7,157 bases of DNA, from assembly GCA_016200365.1 (NCBI GenBank), contig JACQEW010000234.1, positions 1 to 7,157 of the forward strand. Direction: 5' to 3'. Below are positions 1 to 6,180 of the stretch, one piece after another (positions within the stretch are counted from its first letter, which is position 1; each line of letters starts with the position of its first letter). This stretch comes from Nitrospinota bacterium (GTDB lineage Bacteria; Nitrospinota; Nitrospinia; UBA9942). The position numbers were made by a program, and so were the translations under genes. Under the pieces are notes generated by a model that was not told the origin of the DNA, did not search any database, and was given only the letters and a program-made list of their open reading frames with translations.

Positions 1-222
1 ACCCATATAGTCGGCATAAACCCTTCCCACCTGTTCAGCTATATCCCTCCCTCTTAGGATATTGCCGCCACCAACACCTATAGCAATCTGTTCGCCCTTC
101 TTTGCAGCTTCTATAATCTCTTCAAAATACTCTGACACAATGGAATGATTGTATCCTTTTTTGCCTTCTCCAGATAACATTTCACCGCTTAACTTTATAA
201 AAACCCTTTTACTATTATTCAT
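1..222 (-). CDS. UMP kinase (PyrH)-like protein, N-terminal 74 residues only
   Basis: The visible part matches the amino-acid kinase fold of bacterial UMP kinase, which phosphorylates UMP to UDP with ATP in the cytoplasm. Seen: a first strand with KLSGE (residues 10-14), the glycine-rich GGGNILRG (51-58), and YADYMG (69-74), which corresponds to the ADYMGM/DHMGM segment of PyrH. The gene runs off the left edge, so the catalytic and nucleobase-binding C-terminal half is not seen. ATG at 222 is chosen because it overlaps the stop of the upstream receiver-deaminase gene in ATGA, with AGGAAG a few bases upstream, which implies translational coupling. Odd points: the stretch between RG and DYMG is about one residue shorter than in E. 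coli PyrH, and the usual MDRV/MNRV is GRV. It could be the housekeeping pyrH or a divergent paralogue belonging to the operon; the window cannot decide, so no symbol is given. Confidence 0.85.
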   Translation of the reverse strand, partial: MNNSKRVFIKLSGEMLSGEGKKGYNHSIVSEYFEEIIEAAKKGEQIAIGVGGGNILRGRDIAEQVGRVYADYMG

Positions 223-2957
223 TTTTCGCTTCCTATTCTCATGTCAATATCAAGATATTCTTCTGCCAATAGAGAAAGTATCTCGTCGTCTGCAAGACCG
301 ATTATGTATTTTTTTGCCAGTTCAGGTGCAAACATGGATGTAAATCCATTATAAATAAGATGTAATGCCTCGAGGCGGCTTAATGGTTCATTAATCATAC
401 CTGCAAGCCAAATAAACTCTTCTGACAGTGGATAAGCAAAAGTTAAATGATTTACGGTCTTGTGTGATATAGTGGGATTATCGGTATTAATACTCATAAT
501 CAATTTTCCTCTGAAATCGGTATAAACATATTCATAAGGCGAATTGTTTTTATCCTTATCTTCCTTTTTTGTATCTTCCTTTTGTTTACTGAAAACAGGA
601 AACCCATTTGTAAATTGGTTGCTTTTGGGACAGAGTTCAACACAGATTCCTCTGTCACTTATCATTCTCTTAAGCTCAGCATCCTTTTTAATAGAAAGTC
701 CATGCCCTATTCTTGAGGCGCTTAACATAAATATGGCATCTCTAACGCTTCTTGCAGATTCGGTCTCACCGGCATGTATTGTGGAAAGCAGACACCTTTC
801 AAACGCCTCTCTATAGTATGGCTGCAGGTCGGCAGGAAGGTTATTTCTCTCTATGCCTGCCACATCCAACCCGCTTACATGCGGGATCATATAGCCTTCT
901 ACCTCTGAAATATCTTTATTATTTATTTCCAGATACCTCATATACTCATCCCTCATATCCACTGCAATACTTATTAGATTCATAATACTTGAACGGTCAC
1001 GATCTCGTTTGATTGAAAGCAGAAGATTGGCAGAAACAGAATCGGGTTTCTTAAGAAGTTTTTTTATGCCAAACTCAAGCCCGGCACAGATTAGTTTAGC
1101 AGCAAGTGTCCTGTCCTGCATATCAAAATCATAGGGTCTCAAAAATCCCTGCGGTGTTGCCCGAAGCTCTATGTGGATAACATTATCTCTATTCTTATAT
1201 TTTTCATTGGGTTCTGATTTTTTCTTATCTCCATTCTCGTTTTCATTATTGGCTTTTAGAGCAGCAGCCCATTCCGGAATACTCATGGATGCAAGAAGCA
1301 GGGTATCTGTAAACTGCAGTAAACTGCTGCCTACCATGTCTGAAGCAGCGAGATAACGTTCCAATCCATAAGGATGTTCTACCATGTCTGTAGCCAGCAT
1401 TTCACTTAAAGGGTCAAACTCAACTGTAGCCCCGTTTAGTTTTTCTAATTTTAAAAAATCTAACTCTGGCAATTCTTTCGGGAGATTAATACTATCAATC
1501 AAATACCTGCAATCTCTAAATAATTTTAGATTGTGAATTTGTGTTTTTTCTTTCTTAACTTCATCTTTTAAGCATTTAATTCTTTCATAAGCATTTTTAT
1601 ATAATTCTTTCCATTTATTTTCATCAAATATGATATTCCCCAACAAAACATTTATTAAACACGCAATCTGCTTCTCCGTTAACATCCCGGAATGGATTTT
1701 TGTTAAATAAGCTATAACATCCTTTAGAAAAACGACCTCTGCAATCTTAAATTCTTCTGAAAACTTTCGTAGAAGTGTCCGTCTAAAACCGCCCGTATTA
1801 GGTTTAGATAATGTTTCCGCGATGACTCTTGATAACCTATTAACTATATCCTTTATAACCGGTAATATCTTCTTTTTATACTTACTTTTTCTATTAATAC
1901 ACTTCCAGTAATCATTCCAGTGAATTAAGGAGATGAGAGACAAGATATAACACCATTTTATAGGTATGGCTGTCCCAAAGTGGACATGGAGGTCAGACTT
2001 TGGAATTTTCCTTAACCATTCAAGGTGAGAGTTATTCTTAACCTGTCCGTTTCTATCAGGACCGGCTATATCTGAAGAAAAGAGATTCTTGGTTATCTGG
2101 CGTGGAACATTTGCTATTATAGGAAAGTTATTAGAAATCAGAAAATCAAAAAGGGTTGCCTCCCTTTGTCCTAAAGGTAAGCCAGCCCTGACAATGGCTA
2201 AAATAAGGCTTTCGGGTATTTTTTTAGGTGCATATCCTGCGGCCCCCATTCTATGCGCCATCTGGATAGTCTCTGCATCATCCGATACAGAATATGCCAG
2301 TATCTCTGGCAATTTTTCTTCAGAAGCAGTTAGCTTATCTTTGTCAGCTTTTTTAAATGATAATATTCCTTTTCTGGCAATTTCCTGAAGTTTATGATGC
2401 AGCTCAGAAATTAAACCAAGTCCACGAATGCTCTCCGTATCTTTATACCAGAGGTCAACAAGAAGATAGTCAAAGAAAGACAACTTGTTGAATCCATAGC
2501 AGACTGTGGTGAAATCCGATCTGGTTTTTTCAAGTATAATCTTTTCTATTGGAAAATTTAATCCGTCTATAATTCTTTTTATAGATTCACTAAATTTTAT
2601 CTTATTAGATTTAAAAAGTCCATAGCACTCAATCGAAAGTTTATTGCATATTTTTAAAAGCCCTACAATATCATCTTTTATTTTATTTTTATTATCCTCA
2701 GAGTCATAAAGCCTATCATCTATGATTAAAACTTTTAGATTGTTAGGCGCAAATCCCCATAAAACAGATTCCCTTAATGCAGTAATCAGGTATGATAATT
2801 TTAATTTATCGTTGTCTTTTTTAGGGTCATTACTATCATGAGATACTCTTGCAAATGAATAACCTTTGTCCATTATTAATTGAGTTGTAGTTTTTTTATC
2901 CTTCTTCCTAGACCCAATTAAATTATATAATCCAATATACCAATCACTTTTTCCCAT
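219..2957 (-). CDS. Receiver domain fused to adenosine-deaminase-family domain (REC-ADA)
   Basis: A 912-residue protein with a signalling half and an enzymatic half. Residues about 75-255 look like a divergent CheY-type receiver: acidic pair D80-D81 after VLII, candidate phosphoacceptor D168 in LLVDL, S223 in AYS, and K245 in GYAPK; the S-to-K distance of 22 equals that of CheY. Residues about 315-905 carry the metal-dependent adenosine/AMP deaminase motifs in order: SDLHVH (321-326, metal ligands H324 and H326), ELRATP (597-602), GLDVAG (696-701), HAGE (728-731, metal ligand H728 and catalytic E731), RIGHG (749-753), CPKSN (776-780) and TDNP (825-828, metal ligand D826). The expected reaction is hydrolytic deamination of an adenine compound; the true substrate (adenosine, ATP, RNA) is unknown. 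Canonical ADAs are about 340 residues; extra length comes from the receiver and an AT-rich helical insert at about 335-505. ATG at 2957 overlaps the preceding gene by 14 bases, with AAAGGCGA just upstream. No signal peptide or membrane segment is seen. Confidence 0.92.
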   Translation of the reverse strand: MGKSDWYIGLYNLIGSRKKDKKTTTQLIMDKGYSFARVSHDSNDPKKDNDKLKLSYLITALRESVLWGFAPNNLKVLIIDDRLYDSEDNKNKIKDDIVGLLKICNKLSIECYGLFKSNKIKFSESIKRIIDGLNFPIEKIILEKTRSDFTTVCYGFNKLSFFDYLLVDLWYKDTESIRGLGLISELHHKLQEIARKGILSFKKADKDKLTASEEKLPEILAYSVSDDAETIQMAHRMGAAGYAPKKIPESLILAIVRAGLPLGQREATLFDFLISNNFPIIANVPRQITKNLFSSDIAGPDRNGQVKNNSHLEWLRKIPKSDLHVHFGTAIPIKWCYILSLISLIHWNDYWKCINRKSKYKKKILPVIKDIVNRLSRVIAETLSKPNTGGFRRTLLRKFSEEFKIAEVVFLKDVIAYLTKIHSGMLTEKQIACLINVLLGNIIFDENKWKELYKNAYERIKCLKDEVKKEKTQIHNLKLFRDCRYLIDSINLPKELPELDFLKLEKLNGATVEFDPLSEMLATDMVEHPYGLERYLAASDMVGSSLLQFTDTLLLASMSIPEWAAALKANNENENGDKKKSEPNEKYKNRDNVIHIELRATPQGFLRPYDFDMQDRTLAAKLICAGLEFGIKKLLKKPDSVSANLLLSIKRDRDRSSIMNLISIAVDMRDEYMRYLEINNKDISEVEGYMIPHVSGLDVAGIERNNLPADLQPYYREAFERCLLSTIHAGETESARSVRDAIFMLSASRIGHGLSIKKDAELKRMISDRGICVELCPKSNQFTNGFPVFSKQKEDTKKEDKDKNNSPYEYVYTDFRGKLIMSINTDNPTISHKTVNHLTFAYPLSEEFIWLAGMINEPLSRLEALHLIYNGFTSMFAPELAKKYIIGLADDEILSLLAEEYLDIDMRIGSEK

Positions 2958-3285
2958 TTTTATCGCCTTTCAAATCAGGAGCAAGCAACTGAGTTACTAA
3001 ACGACTTACATCACTTCCTTCATATCCAATCCCTAATCCTTGAAAGAAACCGCACCAGAAACGATATGTATCCAAATCCCATTTTTCTTTAAGTTCATTT
3101 TCCAAAAAATCAAAATAAACAACTATAGATCTTTTGCCATTATTTTCTTTATTTTCAATCAATTTACCAATTTCACCATAACTTTGCGGTAATAAAACCT
3201 CTACCTCTACCTCTATATCATTAATGCTGAATAGTCCTAAAACTTTTTTTAATGCTTCTTTAATGGATGTAGTATTCTGTTCCAT
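2944..3285 (-). CDS. Unrecognised 113-residue protein between the AAA+ and REC-ADA genes
   Basis: I do not recognise this family. It is a soluble-looking small protein: an N-terminal helix (about residues 6-18), an acidic beta-like stretch rich in V and E (about 24-32), a second strand-like segment around SIVVYFDF (53-60), an aromatic segment with YRFWCGFF (74-81), and a basic C-terminal tail. No signal peptide or membrane helix is seen. ATG at 3285 lies one base after the stop of the AAA+ gene, with GGGAG about 8 bases upstream, and the 3' end overlaps the REC-ADA start by 14 bases. This tight placement implies co-expression and makes an adaptor or regulatory subunit linking the two large proteins plausible, but that is inference from position alone. 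Confidence 0.8.
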   Translation of the reverse strand: MEQNTTSIKEALKKVLGLFSINDIEVEVEVLLPQSYGEIGKLIENKENNGKRSIVVYFDFLENELKEKWDLDTYRFWCGFFQGLGIGYEGSDVSRLVTQLLAPDLKGDKNGKK

Positions 3286-3286
3286 A

Positions 3287-5053
3287 TTACACTCCCTTTG
3301 GTTTTTTAGGTCTTAGCCTTAACGCCTCGGTATAGGCTTTATTTAAGACAGGATTTTCTTTTAAAAGTTTCTCAAGGCTTTCTCCGTCCATCTGAAGTAT
3401 TTTCTTTATCATATCTGCTGCCTTTGGTGTTTTTAACTGCTCGCCCATCATACAGCTTACTGCGCCGGTAAGATTCAATTCCCCTTCTGCTGAACTGCCC
3501 GGCTTCATCTTCTTTGTTACTTCTATTGCAGAAAGCATATAGTTTGCCAACATTTTTGCGACCGCCTCCTGCAGGGCAGGCAATTTTCCGCTGATGTTAG
3601 CATAATCTCTCGGAAATTCAAAGGTTGAAAGCCTTTCAATCAAATCATCTATAGGGTCGGCAATTACTATTGTTGCTTTTTCAAATATTTCCTGCCTTTC
3701 CGTTTCAGTCGCATAGGTATCGAATCTAATATCCGAAGGCACAATTAATTCGGAATCCTTGTTATTCTTGACAGCCCGCTCCATGACATTCCTGAGTCCC
3801 CGAACATTGTCTGGCCAGTCATGTGTCTTAAGCAGTCCCATTGTCTCAGGCAGTATTTTCCTTGGCCATCTTGCATTATGCTCCCTGCATAATATTTCAA
3901 GGAGTCTCTCTGCAATAACAGGAATATCTTCTTTCCGTTCCCTGAGAGGCGGAATTGCAATAGGATATGCTCTTATTCTATTGAGCAGGTCAGATTTAAA
4001 TCTCTCTGTCTTTGCAAATTCATCGAGGTTTTTATTGGTTGCAAGGACTATCTGCACATCAAGGTGTATCTCTTTATCTCCTCCCTGCCTTTTTACAGCC
4101 CGATTTTCCAGAGGTCTTAAAAGCTTTGACTGGAGAGACTCAGGGATATCTCCTACCTCATCAATAAAAAGTGTTCCATTATTCGCCTGTTCAAAAAGCC
4201 CTGCCTTGTCAGATTTTGCATCTGTAAATGCCCCTTTAACATGACCAAACAATTCATCTTCCTGAAGTGTCTCTGCTGTCCCGAATGGATGGAATACAAC
4301 ATAGAAACTATCTGATTTAGGAGACATATCATGGATATATCTTGCAAGCAATTCCTTGCCTGTCCCTGTCTCACCCAATAGCAAAATATTCCCTGCGCCG
4401 GTGGCGGCGCGTCTGGCATCACGCAATGCCTTCATTATCGCGATGCTGCTGCCTGTTATACGGAGTTTTTCATTTTCTAAAATCCTGTTATCTTCTATCA
4501 GTCCGTGTTCCAATATTTTCTGAATCAATATCTCTCTTGGAGATTTGTCTTCAGTTCCGTATCCAATCCGCTGTATGAAGTCATAAGCCCCTTTCTTTCT
4601 GCATTCCTCAATAACATCCGCTCTATCTCTGCTGCTCATCACAATAATTGGAATATCCGGAAATCCTTTATGAATATCGTCAAGTATGAGAAGCCCGAAA
4701 GTGTCATCTCCATCCTGACCTTTTGGTTCATTATTATCTTTCAGCGAACCTGAAACAAATCTCAAATCAAGGAAAATTAATGACCACCGCCATCCTTCTG
4801 CAGAAGCCCAGCCCTTGATTACAGCATCATGAGATAGATTGATACTATTCTCAACCCTTCCGTTTGTTCTAATCTGACCACTGCAGAAGAATGCCTCGGA
4901 CAAAGGCTCTTTCGTCTGCTCGGGCGAAATGTCATCACCTGTAATATCTTTAAAGCCGAAAAGAGCGCAGAGATTCCTTCTGTCACGAAGGGAGCTGCCA
5001 AATTGGTCATCTATTATGAGGATTTTGGGGAGATTTATAGGCATAATAGTCAC
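3287..5053 (-). CDS. Receiver-AAA+ ATPase of the NtrC/bEBP type, without recognisable Fis HTH
   Basis: A 588-residue, two-domain signalling ATPase. Receiver at about 10-165: acidic pair D15-D16 in ILIIDD, candidate phosphoacceptor D96 in IFLDL, S140 in VMSS, and R162 where CheY has its lysine. AAA+ domain at about 196-430: Walker A GETGTGKE (227-234), GAFTDA (274-279) where sigma54 activators normally have GAFTGA, Walker B TLFIDE (294-299), sensor ATN (338-340), FKSDLLNRI (352-360) around the arginine finger, and WPDNVRGL (413-420) as sensor II. In classical members this ring remodels sigma54 polymerase. The C-terminal 150 residues show no clear Fis-type helix-turn-helix; a helical part around 526-553 could still bind DNA. 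Two starts are possible: GTG at 5053, which overlaps the upstream stop as GTGA, or ATG at 5044 (585 residues). I list the longer form. The stop is one base from the next start. Confidence 0.93.
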   Translation of the reverse strand: MTIMPINLPKILIIDDQFGSSLRDRRNLCALFGFKDITGDDISPEQTKEPLSEAFFCSGQIRTNGRVENSINLSHDAVIKGWASAEGWRWSLIFLDLRFVSGSLKDNNEPKGQDGDDTFGLLILDDIHKGFPDIPIIVMSSRDRADVIEECRKKGAYDFIQRIGYGTEDKSPREILIQKILEHGLIEDNRILENEKLRITGSSIAIMKALRDARRAATGAGNILLLGETGTGKELLARYIHDMSPKSDSFYVVFHPFGTAETLQEDELFGHVKGAFTDAKSDKAGLFEQANNGTLFIDEVGDIPESLQSKLLRPLENRAVKRQGGDKEIHLDVQIVLATNKNLDEFAKTERFKSDLLNRIRAYPIAIPPLRERKEDIPVIAERLLEILCREHNARWPRKILPETMGLLKTHDWPDNVRGLRNVMERAVKNNKDSELIVPSDIRFDTYATETERQEIFEKATIVIADPIDDLIERLSTFEFPRDYANISGKLPALQEAVAKMLANYMLSAIEVTKKMKPGSSAEGELNLTGAVSCMMGEQLKTPKAADMIKKILQMDGESLEKLLKENPVLNKAYTEALRLRPKKPKGV

Positions 5054-5541
5054 ACTACCTGTATATTGTGGGGCAGTTTTGATATTCCACTGCTAAACTC
5101 GGTTAATCTATTTATAAAATGTCCGGAAGGCGACGGCTTATCAGCCCTGCCATTGACTATACCTTTAAATGCTGTATTGACCTCAAAAAAAATGGCATTT
5201 AATGAATATACCATCTTTCTGATGCCTGTCCTTTCAAGATAAAGGGCGTGAATCACATTCCCCAGCCAATCCTTATCCTCCTGAGACATAGAGACTAAAG
5301 GAGGTTCATATAACAATTGACGAGGGCTCAGCGCCTCCTCGCATTCATTAATCAAGGTCTTGAACAGCGCACCCCTTTCCTGCCATTCAAGGAACTGCTC
5401 CTTAATGTCATCCTGCCATTTTGCATTTCCTTTTACGATGTCGTTGAACTGCGCGCTCCTTGCATTGAGAAACACAAAATACCTCTGCAGCCAGTCATGG
5501 TGCAGTTTTGCACGCATATTGTTCCAGTCAGAGATTTTCAT
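5050..5541 (-). CDS. Unrecognised 163-residue helical protein
   Basis: I do not recognise this family. The sequence is mostly amphipathic and helix-like, with a tryptophan- and aromatic-rich N-terminal third (DW, YFVF, W at residues 6, 17 and 42), a middle segment starting near SPRQLL (72-77), and a C-terminal part with FFEV and FKGIV. No membrane segment, signal peptide, metal motif or nucleotide-binding motif is visible. ATG at 5541 lies 9 bases after the UPF0175 stop, with a GGTGA-like ribosome site overlapping that stop. The gene end overlaps the GTG start of the receiver-AAA+ gene by four bases. The coupling argues for a functional partner of the AAA+ protein, possibly a sensor or adaptor; nothing in the sequence proves this. 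Confidence 0.82.
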   Translation of the reverse strand: MKISDWNNMRAKLHHDWLQRYFVFLNARSAQFNDIVKGNAKWQDDIKEQFLEWQERGALFKTLINECEEALSPRQLLYEPPLVSMSQEDKDWLGNVIHALYLERTGIRKMVYSLNAIFFEVNTAFKGIVNGRADKPSPSGHFINRLTEFSSGISKLPHNIQVV

Positions 5542-5550
5542 TCTTAAAGT

Positions 5551-5832
5551 TCACCGGCATCTTTTAATAGACCTAACTGTACTTATGTCTTCTTCATATA
5601 CATCCTCAGTGAAGTATTCAACAGGGAGATTCCTTTTAAGCAAGGTCTCCCGAAAGACATGGATGGAAAGCCCCATAATAGACGCTGCCTTACCAATGGA
5701 GATAATATGCTTTGCATAAAGTTGTAATACCACATCCTCCATAAATTCCCTTTCCATATCCTCTTTCTGATAGCCATGTGCCTTTAAGGTGCTGTAAAGT
5801 ATCTCCGGTATTCTTATCTGAATAGTTTCCAT
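5551..5832 (-). CDS. UPF0175 family small protein (antitoxin-like)
   Basis: A 93-residue protein that fits the UPF0175 family. Seen: an N-terminal strand with ETIQIRIPE (2-10), a helix leading to LQLYAKHIISIGKAA (about 37-50), MGLSIHVFRETL (53-64), and LPVEYFTEDVYEEDI (69-83), the family pattern of short helix-turn-helix-like core followed by a proline- and acid-rich tail. Family members are often found beside PIN-domain toxins and are thought to act as antitoxins or small DNA-binding regulators. Here no PIN gene is visible next to it; the following genes are an unrecognised protein and the receiver-AAA+ ATPase. It is the first gene of the compact run and has the strongest ribosome binding site, so it could be the operon's autoregulator. 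That role is inferred. Confidence 0.85.
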   Translation of the reverse strand: METIQIRIPEILYSTLKAHGYQKEDMEREFMEDVVLQLYAKHIISIGKAASIMGLSIHVFRETLLKRNLPVEYFTEDVYEEDISTVRSIKRCR

Positions 5833-5835
5833 AAT

Positions 5836-5844
5836 CCCTCCTTT
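5836..5844 (-). promoter_or_regulatory. Strong Shine-Dalgarno site of the UPF0175 gene
   Basis: On the minus strand AAAGGAGGG lies immediately upstream of the ATG at 5832 at a suitable spacing. It fixes the start of the UPF0175 gene and is the best ribosome binding site in the window. It marks the beginning of the six-gene compact run. Confidence 0.8.
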
Positions 5845-5865
5845 TCAATCTCAAGATTGTTTCTG

Positions 5866-6180
5866 TCAGTAATTCTTGATATATCTAATATCTCCAATGT
5901 TTGCATCTTTGATCTCTCTATATCCTTTCAAAATCTTTTCAGTAACTTCAGGGACAAAACGAATTTCTGATATATATTCTCCAAAGACCTCACTTGCATC
6001 CTCTTTACCTTCAATAATAAGAGAACCGAAATTCCCTTCTCCCCAATGAACAACAGTATTTTCCCTGAAAAATACCCTTCTGCCACTACCGAGATAGAAT
6101 CTCGCAACCTTTCTTAAAAATGTGATGTAACAATCTATAAGCGACTCCTCAAGCCTATTAAAGGACTTCTTTGTTTCCTG
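5866..6180 (-). pseudogene. 5'-truncated gene remnant, left repeat copy (unrecognised protein)
   Basis: A minus-strand reading frame is open from an in-frame TAA at 6229-6231 to a TGA at 5866-5868 but holds no ATG, GTG or TTG start before its last part. From 6153 it encodes 95 residues beginning LEESLIDCYI, with VVHWGEGNFGSLIIEG in the middle and ending IRYIKNY. Residues 1-65 of this stretch are identical to those of the right-hand copy, with only synonymous base differences, so the sequence was recently coding. Its upstream part overlaps the end of the HEPN gene in another frame, which suggests that the original N-terminus was lost in a rearrangement near 6160-6185. The exact 5' limit is uncertain. 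I do not recognise the family. It fills the stretch between the UPF0175 and HEPN genes; no promoter or terminator was seen there. Confidence 0.6.
5960..6153. repeat. Direct repeat, left copy (at least 194 bp)
   Basis: This stretch matches 6964-7157 in the same orientation at an offset of 1004 bases, with four mismatches (5995, 6088, 6103 and 6106 against 6999, 7092, 7107 and 7110). The left limit is sharp: bases differ from 5959 downward. The right limit cannot be set because the other copy reaches the window edge. The two copies bracket the MNT/HEPN gene pair. Confidence 0.97.

Noticed and set aside
219..5053. Calling the locus RADAR or Detocs outright.
   Set aside because: The ATPase is of NtrC/bEBP type rather than the RdrA type, the effector is a deaminase rather than a nucleosidase, and no histidine kinase is present, so only an analogy is supported.
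149..5719. Many plus-strand open frames of 60-160 codons opposite the large genes (for example 3759-4244 and 5360-5719).
   Set aside because: They lie antisense to genes with clear domain motifs, lack convincing ribosome sites and encode no recognisable protein, so they are shadows.
6070..6100. TGGCAG-like motif on the minus strand considered as a sigma54 -24/-12 promoter for the operon.
   Set aside because: No GC doublet at the right distance for the -12 element, and it lies inside a coding remnant.
6089..6105. Perfect small palindrome CGAGAT-AGA-ATCTCG in the left repeat copy, a possible operator or hairpin.
   Set aside because: It lies within coding sequence, the arms are only six bases, and the right copy breaks it with a synonymous change, so it is not conserved.
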